A stretch of 64,000 nucleotides of DNA from DASUNP01 sp035249305 (GTDB taxonomy: Bacteria; Acidobacteriota; Blastocatellia; UBA7656): contig DATFGQ010000048.1 in assembly GCA_035249305.1 (NCBI GenBank), positions 1 through 64,000 of the forward strand. The letters run 5' to 3'. Under the pieces are notes generated by a model. The model made no database searches and was not told where the DNA came from. It saw nothing but the letters and a program-made list of their open reading frames with translations. The position numbers and the translations under genes are program-made. Positions 46,012 to 55,391 of the stretch are shown here, piece by piece (the stretch's first letter is position 1; every line of letters starts with the position of its first letter).

Positions 46012-46086
46012 GGCTATAAGATATATGAAAGGTATTCAAATCTCAAATTTCAAATCCGTGATTTTTTGTTATTATGCTTCGCCATT

Positions 46087-47688
46087 ATGAAAAGAGCCTT
46101 ATCGTTATTGATCGCCCTCGTCATCTGGGTGAGCCTCGCGCCGGCCTTCGCCCGCGACGACTACCCGCGCTTTGCCGCGCTCGACGCGCTCCACTACCGG
46201 ATTCGCATAAACCTGACCGACCCGAATGACGAGATTCAGGGCGAAACGGAGATTACATTCGCCATAGCCGAAAGCGGCGTAAAGAGCATCGCCCTCGATC
46301 TCGTGGGCCTGAAAGTCGACCAGGTGGCGGAAAACGGGCGCGAGGCGAGCTTCACACACGCCGACGGCCGGCTCGCCATCGCGGTCGGGGCCGACTACAA
46401 GCGCGGCGACAGGGCGCGGCTTTCGATCAAGTACCACGGCAAGCCCCGCGACGGGCTGTTCATCAAGAAGAACAAATTCAACGACCAAACTATATTCGCC
46501 GACAACTGGCCCAACCGCGCGCGCTACTGGTTCCCCTCGATCGATCACCCTTACGACAAGGCGACGGTAGAGTTTTTCGTCACCGCGCCCGACGGCTTCG
46601 ACGTGATCGCCAACGGCGCGCTGGTCGAGACACTGAGCCTTCAGAACAAGACGAAGCTCACTCATTGGAGAGAGTCCGCCCCGATACCGACCTACTGCAT
46701 GGTGATAGGCGCTACGGAGTTTTCGATCATCAACGCGGGCTCGTGGGCGGGCGTGCCGGTGATCTATTACCTCTACCCGAAGGACCGCGAGCGAGGTATT
46801 AAAGACTACGGCCGGGCGGTCCAGATGCTTGAGTTCTACACGAACCTGATAGGCCCTTACCCTTACGAGAAGCTGGCGCTGGTCGAGTCGAGCACGCGGT
46901 TCGGCGGGATGGAGAACTCAAGCAACATCTTCTTCGACGAGAAGGCGTTTAACGGTAGCGGCCGGCTGGAAGGCACGGTCGCGCACGAGATAGCTCACCA
47001 GTGGTTCGGCGATTCGGTGACGGAGGCCGACTGGCACCACCTGTGGCTGAGCGAAGGCTTCGCGACATATTTCGAGAACCTGTTCTTCGAGCGGGCCGAC
47101 GGGCGCGAGAAGTTCGTCCGATTGATGCTCAGAGATAAGGAGACTTACCTCAGGTCAAACTCCGCGAACCCGCGCCCGATTCACAACCCGGCGATCACGG
47201 ACCTCTTCAAGCTGCTCAACGCGAACAACTATCAGAAAGGCGGGTGGGTGCTCCACATGCTCCGCCACGTCGTAGGCGACACGGCGTTTTTCGCCGCCAT
47301 AAGGGATTATTACCAGCGCTTCCGCGACCGCACGGCGCTGACGGCGGACTTCCAGCACGTAGTCGAGGCGCACGCTAACCAGAAGCTCGACTGGTTTTTC
47401 GACCAGTGGATTTACAAGTCGGGCCACCCCGTTTACGACGCGCGCTGGGGCTGGGACGAGGCGGCCAAAGAGCTGCGGCTGACCGTGACGCAGAAGCAGG
47501 AGCAGCCCGTCTTTCGGATGCCGCTCGACGTAGTGATAAGCGTGGGCGACAGGATGCGCCTTGAGATAATCCAGATGAGCGAGCGGGAGCAGACATTTAC
47601 TTTCAAGCTCGACCAGAAACCGCGGGCGGTCGCGATCGATCCTGACGAGTGGGTGCTCAAGGATCTGCGCCTTGAAGAGGCGCGGTAG
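46087..47688 (+). CDS. M1 family aminopeptidase, exported
   Basis: A 533-residue zinc aminopeptidase with a signal peptide (about 1-22, ending APAFA). The N-terminal beta domain is followed by the exopeptidase motif GGMEN at 273-277 (normally GAMEN) and the zinc site H300-E301-xx-H304 with Glu323 in LSEGFA. It lacks the long C-terminal helical domain of PepN-size enzymes, as many compact bacterial members do. It should remove N-terminal residues from peptides outside the cytosol. ATG 46087 is taken from the signal peptide; the frame remains open upstream only through non-coding bases. Confidence 0.93.
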   Translation: MKRALSLLIALVIWVSLAPAFARDDYPRFAALDALHYRIRINLTDPNDEIQGETEITFAIAESGVKSIALDLVGLKVDQVAENGREASFTHADGRLAIAVGADYKRGDRARLSIKYHGKPRDGLFIKKNKFNDQTIFADNWPNRARYWFPSIDHPYDKATVEFFVTAPDGFDVIANGALVETLSLQNKTKLTHWRESAPIPTYCMVIGATEFSIINAGSWAGVPVIYYLYPKDRERGIKDYGRAVQMLEFYTNLIGPYPYEKLALVESSTRFGGMENSSNIFFDEKAFNGSGRLEGTVAHEIAHQWFGDSVTEADWHHLWLSEGFATYFENLFFERADGREKFVRLMLRDKETYLRSNSANPRPIHNPAITDLFKLLNANNYQKGGWVLHMLRHVVGDTAFFAAIRDYYQRFRDRTALTADFQHVVEAHANQKLDWFFDQWIYKSGHPVYDARWGWDEAAKELRLTVTQKQEQPVFRMPLDVVISVGDRMRLEIIQMSEREQTFTFKLDQKPRAVAIDPDEWVLKDLRLEEAR

Positions 47689-47750
47689 TCTGCGATACAG
47701 ACTCGGTTTGATACTTTTCCCTTACGGTGATAGTTGATGAGTCAGGGGGA

Positions 47751-48605
47751 TTATCTGGCGAGTTGTCTGAGGAACTTCGCCAGGATGTTGCCCGTCACCG
47801 TGCGGCGGTAGTGCTCGGTCGAGCGCAAATCGGTGATCGGTGAAATCTCATTAGCTATCGTCTCACCCGCATGCTTGATTAAACCAGGCGCGAGCCTTTG
47901 CCCTGTTAGCAATCTTTCAGTCTCGGCCGCTCGGATCACGGTCGGAGCGACGCTCCCGACGCTGATCGAGATTGATTGAATCACGCCGCCTGTCACTATC
48001 GCTTTCGCGGCCATCACGGTCTTTGAGATCGCCTGAGCGCGCCGCGTGCCGACCTTCCAGAAAAAATCTCGCTCGTTGGCTTCTAACTTCGGGATGCGGA
48101 CAGCAATCACTATCTCATCAGGCTCAAGCACCGTGCTTCGATAGCCCGTATAAAAACTGTTAAAGCCGACGCGACGTGTCCCTCGTGCGCTTCCGACTTC
48201 CACCTCTGCGTCATAAGCGGCTAACACGGGCAGGCTGTCGCCCGCGGGCGACGCGTTGACTACGTTGCCGCCGATTGTGCCCCGGTTCTGAATCTGGATC
48301 GCGCCTATAGTCCGAGACGCGGCCGCGAGGGCAGGCGCATATTGCTGAATCAGTTGTGATCCTATTAACTGCGTGTAGGTCGCGAGCGCGCCGATTCGCA
48401 AGCTCTCGCCTTCGTCGGTAATCCCGCGCAACTCGTCTACCCGCCAGATGTCTAAGAACTCGGCCGCGTCGAGCAGGTGAGCGTTCATCAAGACCATCAG
48501 GTCTGTCCCGCCAGCGATGATCTTCAAGCTCCCGGCGCGCTCGGCCAGTATCGCGTAGGCTTCGGCCAGGGTGTCGGGCGAATATGCTTTTGCCTGGTTG
48601 TTCAC
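47751..48605 (-). CDS. molybdenum hydroxylase FAD-binding subunit (CoxM/CutM family)
   Basis: A 284-residue medium subunit of a xanthine-dehydrogenase-family enzyme. FAD contacts are visible as KIIAGGTDLMVLMN and as IQNRGTIGGNVVNASPAGD, and a CO-dehydrogenase flavoprotein C-terminal domain follows. It passes electrons from the 2Fe-2S subunit to the final acceptor. Its GTG start shares one base with the stop of the iron-sulfur gene (TAGTG). It is the third gene of an L-S-M operon; the substrate is unknown, and the operon lacks the cox-type accessory genes needed to argue for CO oxidation. Confidence 0.92.
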   Translation of the reverse strand: MNNQAKAYSPDTLAEAYAILAERAGSLKIIAGGTDLMVLMNAHLLDAAEFLDIWRVDELRGITDEGESLRIGALATYTQLIGSQLIQQYAPALAAASRTIGAIQIQNRGTIGGNVVNASPAGDSLPVLAAYDAEVEVGSARGTRRVGFNSFYTGYRSTVLEPDEIVIAVRIPKLEANERDFFWKVGTRRAQAISKTVMAAKAIVTGGVIQSISISVGSVAPTVIRAAETERLLTGQRLAPGLIKHAGETIANEISPITDLRSTEHYRRTVTGNILAKFLRQLAR

Positions 48606-49063
48606 TAGATCTCTTTCGCAGCCTGTTCGATGGCGTCGATGATCTTGACGTAGCCGGTGCAGCGGCAGAGATTGCCCGCGATCGCTTCTTTGATCTCGTC
48701 GCGCGTCGGCCGCGAATTCGTATCGAGCAAGGCCCGCGCGGCTATCAGCATTCCCGGCGTGCAGATGCCGCACTGCGCGCCGCCGCATTCGAGAAACGCT
48801 TTTTGCAACGGCTCAAGCTCGCCGTCGCGCGCCAGGCCCTCGACCGTGATTATGCGAGAGTGCGCAACCTGGCATACGGGGACGAGGCAGGAGTTGATGA
48901 CCTCGCCGTCGATTATCACGGAGCAGGCCCCGCATTCGCCTTCGCCGCAGCCTTCTTTCGTGCCGGTCAGCCGCAGGTCTTCGCGCAGCACGTCTAACAG
49001 CCGCTTCATCGGCGGCGCGTCGACCTCGCGCGTCACGCCGTTGACTTGAAATTGAATGCTCAT
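48605..49063 (-). CDS. molybdenum hydroxylase 2Fe-2S subunit (CoxS/CutS family)
   Basis: A 152-residue small subunit with two [2Fe-2S] clusters: the plant-ferredoxin type set Cys39, Cys44, Cys47, Cys59 (KEGCGEGECGAC) and the four-helix set Cys98, Cys101, Cys133, Cys135 (CGICTPGM, CRCTGY). All eight ligands are present, so it should be functional. The ATG overlaps the stop of the large-subunit gene by four bases. Confidence 0.95.
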   Translation of the reverse strand: MSIQFQVNGVTREVDAPPMKRLLDVLREDLRLTGTKEGCGEGECGACSVIIDGEVINSCLVPVCQVAHSRIITVEGLARDGELEPLQKAFLECGGAQCGICTPGMLIAARALLDTNSRPTRDEIKEAIAGNLCRCTGYVKIIDAIEQAAKEI

Positions 49064-51333
49064 TCGTTGACCGCCGTTTGCTCTAAAGCCTTCTGCAATC
49101 TCTCGGGCGTGATCGGTATCTCCGTCACAAACGCCCCCGTGGCGTTAAAGACCGCCGACGCAATCGCCGGGGCCGCTCCGTTCATAGGCAGCTCGCCCAC
49201 CCCTTTCGCGCCGAACGGGCCGTGCGGGTACTCCTTCTCGATTATCACCGTCTCCATGTCGGGCGCGTCTAACGAAGTGGGGATTATGTAATTCGTCAGA
49301 CGATTATTGACGATGCGCCCGCGGTCCCAGACCAGCTCTTCGAGCAGACCGTAGCCGACCGCTTGCAGCGTGCCGCCTTCGATCTGCCCGGCGGCCAGCA
49401 GCGGGTGAATCGCGCGGCCGATGTCTTGCGCCGTAGTGATCTTTAATACGGTGACTTCGAAAGTGTCCATATCGACTTCGACCTCGGCCACCTCGGCTCC
49501 CCACGAATAGACGGGGTAAGCGTCGCCCGAATACGAATCCTCGTCCCACTCGACGCCGGGCGGGCTTGCGTACCGCGCGATGGCCGCGAGCTTCCCGTTC
49601 TGCTCGACGTAATCACGCGCCACGCCGGCGAACTCGGCCAGCTCTCTTCCGCCGGCCACAAATTTTCCTTCAATCAATTCTGCTTCGGGGGCTCCGAACG
49701 CCTCCGCGACAAAGCTCAAGAGCCGCTGTTTTAAATCGCGCGCGGCCATCTGGATTACGCGGCCTACGACCATGCAGGTGCGCGAGGCTACGGTCGGGCC
49801 GCTGTCGGGCACGCGCGAAGTGTCAGGCTCCTGGACTTCCACTTGATCGAAAGCGATCCCCATCTCTTCAGCCACTATCTGGCAGAAGATCGTTTGAGTG
49901 CCTTGCCCGATCTCCGTCGATCCGGCGAGCACGCGGGCGCGGCCTTCGGGTGTGATCTCGACTCCGGCCGCGGCCTTCATCCTCGCTTCTCCGCTGCCGG
50001 TGAAGCCCGCGCCGTGAAAGAAGAAGGCCAGCCCGACGCCTCGACGCTTGTTATCGTTTGAAGTCGTAGCCTGGCCCGCGCCCTTTTTCAGCTCGACGTA
50101 ACGCGAGCGGCTGACGGCCTCGTTGAAAACGTCTTCGGCGCCCACGCTCCAGGTCAACCGCTGCCCCGTCGCCGTGATGTCGCCTTCGCCGAGCATGTTG
50201 ATGCGCCTGAGCTCCAGCGAGTCTATGCCGAGCTCGGCGGCGATCCTCTCCATCTGCATCTCGTAAGCGAACGCGACCTGGGGGGCTCCGAACCCGCGGA
50301 ACGCGCCGTTGGGAGGCGTGTTGGTCGCGACCGCGCGGGCCGTGATGCGCACGTTGTCGCAGCGATAAGGGCCGAGCGCGTGAATGCTCGCGCGAGAGAG
50401 GACTACGGGCGTGAGCGTCACGTACGCGCCGCCGTCGAGCACTATGTCGATCTCGCTCGCGACCAACCGGCCGTCGTTTGTCACGCCCGTGCGGTGGCGC
50501 ACGACGCCGGGGTGACGCTTCGTGGTGGCCGAAATATCTTCAGCGCGGTCGTAGATGAGCTTCACGGGCCGCCGGGCTTTGTGCGCGAGCAGCGCAGCGT
50601 GCGAGGCGATCATCGAGGGGTATTCTTCCTTACCGCCGAAGCCGCCCCCCGTAGTCGTCTGAATTACTATCGCGCGCTCGTCGGGAAGATTGAAAAGCTG
50701 CTTGATCGCTTTGTGGACGTAGTAAGGGCACTGCATCGAGCCCATCACGGTCAACGACCCTTCGCCGGGAATCGCGATGACGCCCTGCGGCTCGATGTAG
50801 AGCTGCTCTTGATGGGGGACGCGATACTCGCCTTCGATTACGCGGTCGGCCTGCGCGAAGCCTTCGAGCGTGTCGCCCCGCGCGATCACAAAGCGCTTGA
50901 AGACGTTGTCCGCGCCGTAAAGCACTTCGCGCGTGCCCGCAAGCGCCTCTTCGATCGTGAGGATCGGCTCACTCTCTTCATACTCTATGCGGATGTGGCG
51001 CGCGGCCTCTTCAAGCTCGGCGCGGCTCTCGGCGGCGATCAGCAACACGGGCTCGTCGTAGTGGCGCACAAGCGATTCGACAAGGAGAGGCTGATCGTTT
51101 TCGATCAACACGACGTAGTTGTTGCCGGGGATGTCGCGGCAGTCGCACGTCACGACGCGCGACCAGTCGAAGGCCGCGTCGAACGAGACGGACTTGACGC
51201 GCCCGCGCGCTATCTTCGCGCGAATCGTCTTGCCGTACATCATGCCATCGAGCGTGATGTCGTCTATGTAACGCGCCGCGCCGGTCAGCTTTTCGTAGCC
51301 TTCCTTGCGCAAGACATTCTGCCCGACTGCCAT
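49060..51333 (-). CDS. molybdenum hydroxylase large subunit (xanthine dehydrogenase/CoxL family)
   Basis: A 757-residue catalytic subunit that binds the molybdopterin cofactor. Visible markers are GGGFGGKEEYPSMIASHAALLA, RGFGAPQVAFAYEMQMERIA and the C-terminal GPFGAKGVGELPMNGAAPAIA with the catalytic glutamate near VGELPMNG. The AYRCSFR motif of CO dehydrogenase is absent, so an aldehyde, purine or N-heterocycle substrate is more likely. First gene of the L-S-M operon; all three overlap. A related but clearly different enzyme is truncated at the right edge of the window. Confidence 0.92.
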   Translation of the reverse strand: MAVGQNVLRKEGYEKLTGAARYIDDITLDGMMYGKTIRAKIARGRVKSVSFDAAFDWSRVVTCDCRDIPGNNYVVLIENDQPLLVESLVRHYDEPVLLIAAESRAELEEAARHIRIEYEESEPILTIEEALAGTREVLYGADNVFKRFVIARGDTLEGFAQADRVIEGEYRVPHQEQLYIEPQGVIAIPGEGSLTVMGSMQCPYYVHKAIKQLFNLPDERAIVIQTTTGGGFGGKEEYPSMIASHAALLAHKARRPVKLIYDRAEDISATTKRHPGVVRHRTGVTNDGRLVASEIDIVLDGGAYVTLTPVVLSRASIHALGPYRCDNVRITARAVATNTPPNGAFRGFGAPQVAFAYEMQMERIAAELGIDSLELRRINMLGEGDITATGQRLTWSVGAEDVFNEAVSRSRYVELKKGAGQATTSNDNKRRGVGLAFFFHGAGFTGSGEARMKAAAGVEITPEGRARVLAGSTEIGQGTQTIFCQIVAEEMGIAFDQVEVQEPDTSRVPDSGPTVASRTCMVVGRVIQMAARDLKQRLLSFVAEAFGAPEAELIEGKFVAGGRELAEFAGVARDYVEQNGKLAAIARYASPPGVEWDEDSYSGDAYPVYSWGAEVAEVEVDMDTFEVTVLKITTAQDIGRAIHPLLAAGQIEGGTLQAVGYGLLEELVWDRGRIVNNRLTNYIIPTSLDAPDMETVIIEKEYPHGPFGAKGVGELPMNGAAPAIASAVFNATGAFVTEIPITPERLQKALEQTAVNE

Positions 51334-51437
51334 TCGGAACCCCCTGAGATTTGGGTTAGTTTACAAGGGCGGCCCACCCCTGACAAGTCGCCGCACTCCG
51401 GCGCGCGGTAGTATAATGGCCGTCGGGGTCGAAACGT

Positions 51438-52073
51438 ATGGAGAGGTTCACCGGTCCGCACGATTACTTCGATCAAGACTACGTCGACGAATGGGCGGAG
51501 ATCGCTAACACCAGGAGGCCGCACCGCGCCAGATTCTTTGAGGCATTCGTTACGGAGCTTTCTCGGCTCGACCGACCCGACGTGCTCGACCTGGGCGCGG
51601 GGCCGGGGTTTTTGGCCGAGCAGGCGCTCACGCGTTGCGACGTGTCGTCATATCACCTGTTGGATTTCTCGCCTCGCATGATAGAGCTTGCGCGCGACCG
51701 ACTTGCGCGCTTCGGCGGCCGCGCCTTTTTTCATCAAGCGGACTTTCTCGAAGACGGCTGGTGGCGCACGCTCCCGCAGGGGTTTGACGCGGTCGTGTCG
51801 CTGCAAGCGGTCCATGAGGTGCGCGATGCGGAAAAGATAGCCGAGCTTTACAGCGGCGTTGCTATGATCGTCGCGGAAGGCGGTAAGATAATCGTAGCCG
51901 ACAAGCTGGACTTTGTGACTGAGGAAGGGACGGGGCATCTTACTATCGAGGATCACCGGAGGGCGCTGGAGCGCGCGGGATTTTCTGAGTTCCGGCGCGT
52001 GCTCGAAGTCGAGGACATCATCATGTTTGAAGCGACCAGGGACGGCGCATTGCTGCATGGCCGGGAGCTTTAA
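51438..52073 (+). CDS. class I SAM-dependent methyltransferase
   Basis: A 211-residue methyltransferase with motif I VLDLGAGPGFLAEQ at 49-62 and an acidic-loop segment LLDFSPRMIELA after it; motif III appears as FDAVVSLQAVHEV. It belongs to the methyltransferase-11/25 group of small-molecule methylases. A TATAAT box at 51412-51417 lies shortly upstream without an obvious -35. It is divergent from the Mo-hydroxylase operon, and the substrate is unknown. Confidence 0.85.
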   Translation: MERFTGPHDYFDQDYVDEWAEIANTRRPHRARFFEAFVTELSRLDRPDVLDLGAGPGFLAEQALTRCDVSSYHLLDFSPRMIELARDRLARFGGRAFFHQADFLEDGWWRTLPQGFDAVVSLQAVHEVRDAEKIAELYSGVAMIVAEGGKIIVADKLDFVTEEGTGHLTIEDHRRALERAGFSEFRRVLEVEDIIMFEATRDGALLHGREL

Positions 52074-52134
52074 GCGGGAACAAATCGGACTGAAAACGGG
52101 TAATCTGTATTATCGTTAGCGAGGGGAGGAAGAT

Positions 52135-52638
52135 ATGTTCTGTCCAGGTTGTGGTTATCACATAACTGCCGGACACGTCCGTTTTTGTCCTGGGTGTGGC
52201 TTCCGGTTGGACGGGGTCACGGACCTGCTGGCCCGCAACGGCGAGCCCGCGGGGCAGCAGCCGAAAGCGAGCGAAGGTCTTTCCGAACGGCAGAAGGGCG
52301 TGCGGCTCGGCGTCAAGCTGATTCTTTTGAGCGTCGTTTTATTCCCCGTCTTCCTAGCGCTGAGTATTCTGTTTGATTCGCCTGGGCCGCTGCTGCCGCC
52401 CGCGACCATCTTTCTGGCCGGCGCAGCCTGGAGCCTCTACTCCGCGATATTCGGGGAAGCGAATCCGCCGCCTCCTTTTGCCCATATTGAGCAGCGCCAG
52501 CGCGAGTTAATCATGCCCATGCGCCAGGGCATCACCGCGCCGGGCCTCGGCGCGCACGGCCCCCAGACGCGCGAGCGCGAGCCCGCTCATCCGCCGAGCG
52601 TGACTGAACACACTACGAACCTGCTGAAGGATGAATAA
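52135..52638 (+). CDS. zinc-ribbon membrane protein
   Basis: A 167-residue protein opening with a double CxxC zinc ribbon (MFCPGCGYHI and FCPGCGFRLD), a polar linker, two hydrophobic segments at about 61-82 and 87-106, and a polar C-terminal tail rich in Pro and Glu. Zinc-ribbon plus TM proteins of this form are common and usually uncharacterised. Its stop overlaps the start of the glycosylase gene by eight bases, so the two are co-translated. Confidence 0.75.
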   Translation: MFCPGCGYHITAGHVRFCPGCGFRLDGVTDLLARNGEPAGQQPKASEGLSERQKGVRLGVKLILLSVVLFPVFLALSILFDSPGPLLPPATIFLAGAAWSLYSAIFGEANPPPPFAHIEQRQRELIMPMRQGITAPGLGAHGPQTREREPAHPPSVTEHTTNLLKDE

Positions 52639-53257
52639 CAAATACCTGGACGAAGCATCGCTCGCGCGCGGCGTCAGATACTTGAGTAAGAGAGACGCGG
52701 ACCTCGCCCGTATCGTGAAAGAGTTCGGCCCTCCGCCGATGTGGGAGCGCGAAGAGGGCTTTCACACGCTGATACACATCATACTTGAGCAACAGGTCTC
52801 GCTGGCTTCGGCGAGGGCGGCCTACAACCGTCTTTTAGAGGCTGTAATGCCGCTCACACCCGCTGGCTTTTTGAAGTTGGACGACGCGAGCTTGAAGCGC
52901 ATAGGCTTCAGCAGGCAGAAGACCGACTACGGCCGCGCGCTGGCGCTGGCGATACGCGACGATCGGTTGAACCTCGCCGCGCTCGGCGCGAGGCCGGACG
53001 CGGAAGTCAAGACCGAGCTGATGAAGGTCAAAGGCATAGGGCACTGGACGGCGGACATCTACCTGTTGATGGCGCTGCGACGGCCCGACATCTGGCCCAG
53101 CGGCGACCTTGCACTGGCCGTGGCGGTCGAGAGGGTGAAGAGGCTGAGCGCGAGGCCCACTAACGAAGAGCTGACGGCGATTAGCCACGGCTGGCGACCA
53201 TGGCGCGCGGTCGCGGCGCGGCTGCTCTGGCATTTCTATCTGAGCAGCCGAAGATAA
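52631..53257 (+). CDS. DNA-3-methyladenine glycosylase II-like (HhH-GPD superfamily)
   Basis: A 208-residue base-excision glycosylase that removes alkylated bases. The helix-hairpin-helix LMKVKGIGHWTADIYLLMAL lies at 130-149 and the catalytic aspartate is Asp159 in WPSGDLAL, as in AlkA-like enzymes. There is no C-terminal iron-sulfur cluster, so it is not of the EndoIII/MutY type. It lacks the N-terminal beta domain of E. coli AlkA, giving the short form common in many bacteria. It overlaps the zinc-ribbon gene by eight bases. Confidence 0.9.
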   Translation: MNNKYLDEASLARGVRYLSKRDADLARIVKEFGPPPMWEREEGFHTLIHIILEQQVSLASARAAYNRLLEAVMPLTPAGFLKLDDASLKRIGFSRQKTDYGRALALAIRDDRLNLAALGARPDAEVKTELMKVKGIGHWTADIYLLMALRRPDIWPSGDLALAVAVERVKRLSARPTNEELTAISHGWRPWRAVAARLLWHFYLSSRR

Positions 53258-53286
53258 AGCCGCCTCGGAGCATTATACAAATAACC

Positions 53287-53447
53287 TGTAGGGGCGGGGC
53301 TTGTCCCCGCCCGGATTGCCGAAGGCAATGATGTGTGTTTCTTATCGACCACTTCGCTTGTCTTGTATCTCATCATCGAGCTTCGCTCGATCCGGGCGGG
53401 GACAAGCCCGCGCCGCGCGAAGCGCATCATGCGCCATGGCCCCTACA
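53287..53447. repeat. 161-bp palindromic element, copy 2 (TGTAGGGGC ends)
   Basis: Begins TGTAGGGGC (53287-53295) and ends GCCCCTACA (53439-53447), the same ends and exact length as the element at 2022-2182. Inner arms CGGGGCTTGTCCCCGCCCGGAT and its near complement pair with one another. It fills the gap between the glycosylase and hydroxylase genes. Confidence 0.75.
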
Positions 53448-53529
53448 GATTTGCCCAACAACATACCTTTAAGACACCACTCGCCCTTGAAAAACATGCG
53501 GGTCCGCTGGCAAGATCGTTGACTAATCT

Positions 53530-54333
53530 ATGCTGATCAGCTTCAAGCTTCCCTTCACTTTTGACCCCGAGCCTCTGAGGCGCGACCTCGAACTTTTAGC
53601 GCCGTCGGCGTGGGTGCCGCACTTCAACACGGGCTACTATGAAGGCGACTGGAGCGGGGTCGCCTTGCGCGCGGTCGGCGGCTCGGAGTCGAAGCTTTAC
53701 CCCGACCCTTTTGCGCAGTTCGATGACACGCCGGTTATGGCCGCGTGCCCCAACATTCGAAAAGTAGTATCGACATTCGACTGCCCGCTTGAATCCGTCC
53801 GGCTCTTAAAGCTCGGGGCGGGCTCGGTCATACGAGAGCACACGGACCTGAACCTCAGTTTTGAAGACGGCACGATGCGCGTACACATCCCCGTGGCTAC
53901 GAATGAGAAGGTCGATTTTTACGTCAACAACGAAAAGCTGATGATGAACCCCGGCGAAGCCTGGTACATCAACTTCAACCTCCCGCACAAGGTCTTCAAC
54001 CGCGGCCAAACCGACCGCATACACCTCGTACTCGATTGCGTGGTCAACGACTGGCTGAGCGCAGCCATCCCGGCTGAGGTGCGTCGCATGCTCGACCCGC
54101 AGCTTATCGATCTCGAACAGACCGAAGAGACCCGCGCGAGCCTTGAGCGTTTCCGCCAGGCGGTGCTCGACGACAAGGGCCTGCTCGACAGGCTCAGAGA
54201 GTGCGGAAACAAGAATCTGTTTATAAAGCTCCTGGTGCATCTCGGCAGGGAACGCGGTTTCAGCTTCACGCGCGACGACGTTGATGAAGCGCTCAGACAG
54301 TCGCGCCGCGCATGGCTTGAGAGGTGGATATAG
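53530..54333 (+). CDS. aspartyl/asparaginyl beta-hydroxylase family protein
   Basis: A 267-residue member of the Asp/Asn hydroxylase fold (PF05118), Fe(II)/2-oxoglutarate-type oxygenases that hydroxylate aspartate or asparagine side chains. Likely metal and co-substrate residues lie in REHTDL, MRVHIPV and IHLVLD; the conserved WYINFNLPHKVFNRG is also present. The last 90 residues (ETRASLERF onward) form a helical extension. The sulfotransferase gene begins two bases after its stop, implying that the two act on the same substrate, perhaps a peptide or lipid head group. Confidence 0.85.
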   Translation: MLISFKLPFTFDPEPLRRDLELLAPSAWVPHFNTGYYEGDWSGVALRAVGGSESKLYPDPFAQFDDTPVMAACPNIRKVVSTFDCPLESVRLLKLGAGSVIREHTDLNLSFEDGTMRVHIPVATNEKVDFYVNNEKLMMNPGEAWYINFNLPHKVFNRGQTDRIHLVLDCVVNDWLSAAIPAEVRRMLDPQLIDLEQTEETRASLERFRQAVLDDKGLLDRLRECGNKNLFIKLLVHLGRERGFSFTRDDVDEALRQSRRAWLERWI

Positions 54334-54334
54334 A

Positions 54335-55312
54335 ATGCTCGCGGATCGATTCGCCGGGTGGGTCCCGATAAGAGTCTACTGGGAGCAGCGAGGGGCTTTC
54401 TTAGACTGGGCCTACATGGGGGAGGCTCGGTTCACGGAGCCTTTCTTTAACGACACCATCGAGAACTGCTTGCGCAACCCTGCCAACCTGCTCTTCCGTC
54501 GTCACACGCCGATAGATACGCTCGCGGAACTGTTCGAGACTCGCCCCGCGCTCTACCCCAAAGGGTTCATCTTCCACATGTCGAGGTGCGGGTCGACGCT
54601 CGTCGCGCAGATGCTCGCAAGCTTGCCGCGAACCGTCGTCATATCCGAAGCGGGGCCTATCGATTCGGTGCTCCGCGCGAACTTCCGCGACCCGACGCTG
54701 ACCGACGAGCGCCGCGCCGGGTGGCTGCGGTGGATGTTGAGCGCCCTCGGCCAGCCGCGAGTGGGTGACGAAAAAAAGTTCTTCGTCAAATTCGACTGCT
54801 GGGACTCGATGGAGCTGGGCTTGATCGGGCGAGCCTTTCCCGACGTGCCGTGGATATTCCTCTGTCGCAACCCCATCGAAGTGATGGTCTCGCAATCGAA
54901 TCGTAAGTCGGCGCATCTTGTGCCGGGCGTGATCGAGCCCGCGCTTTTCGGCCTCGACCCGGCTGCGGCCATAAAGTTTCAGCCGGAAGAATACTGCGCG
55001 ATAATCCTGGCGCGAATCTGCGAAGCCGCGCTCGCCCATCACCAGCCGGGCCGCTCCTTGATCATCGATTACAGCCGCCTGCCAGGGGCCGTGTCGGCAT
55101 CGCTGTTAGATTTCTTCCACGTCGATTACACGGATAATGATCTTGAGCGACTTGCTAATGCGGCGCGATTTAACGCCAAGTCGCCGTCTTTGCATTTTGA
55201 AGAAGACAGCGCGGAGAAGAAGAGTCAGGCAAGCCCTCAATTGATAGAAGCGACCGAGCGGTGGCTCGCGCCCGTTTACGAAAAACTGCAAGCGGCCTCT
55301 CGCGACTCCTGA
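54335..55312 (+). CDS. sulfotransferase family protein
   Basis: A 325-residue PAPS-dependent sulfotransferase-like protein. The 5'-phosphosulfate loop FIFHMSRCGSTLVAQ lies at 78-92, and FLCRNPIEVMVSQSNRKSAH provides the 3'-phosphate site. It moves a sulfuryl group to a hydroxyl or amine. ATG 54335 has GAGG upstream and follows the hydroxylase stop by one base, so a hydroxylate-then-sulfate sequence is plausible but not shown. The N-terminal 70 residues are not part of the core family. Confidence 0.8.
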   Translation: MLADRFAGWVPIRVYWEQRGAFLDWAYMGEARFTEPFFNDTIENCLRNPANLLFRRHTPIDTLAELFETRPALYPKGFIFHMSRCGSTLVAQMLASLPRTVVISEAGPIDSVLRANFRDPTLTDERRAGWLRWMLSALGQPRVGDEKKFFVKFDCWDSMELGLIGRAFPDVPWIFLCRNPIEVMVSQSNRKSAHLVPGVIEPALFGLDPAAAIKFQPEEYCAIILARICEAALAHHQPGRSLIIDYSRLPGAVSASLLDFFHVDYTDNDLERLANAARFNAKSPSLHFEEDSAEKKSQASPQLIEATERWLAPVYEKLQAASRDS

Positions 55313-55391
55313 GTTGATTTTTTGTTTGCGGTGTCACAAAATCGGCTTTCACGCTCAGGCAGCTTTCAAATTCCCCCAGGAGAACGACACG

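Noticed and set aside
49060..51333. Aerobic CO dehydrogenase large subunit
   Set aside because: The CO dehydrogenase active-site motif AYRCSFR is absent and no cox accessory genes flank the operon.
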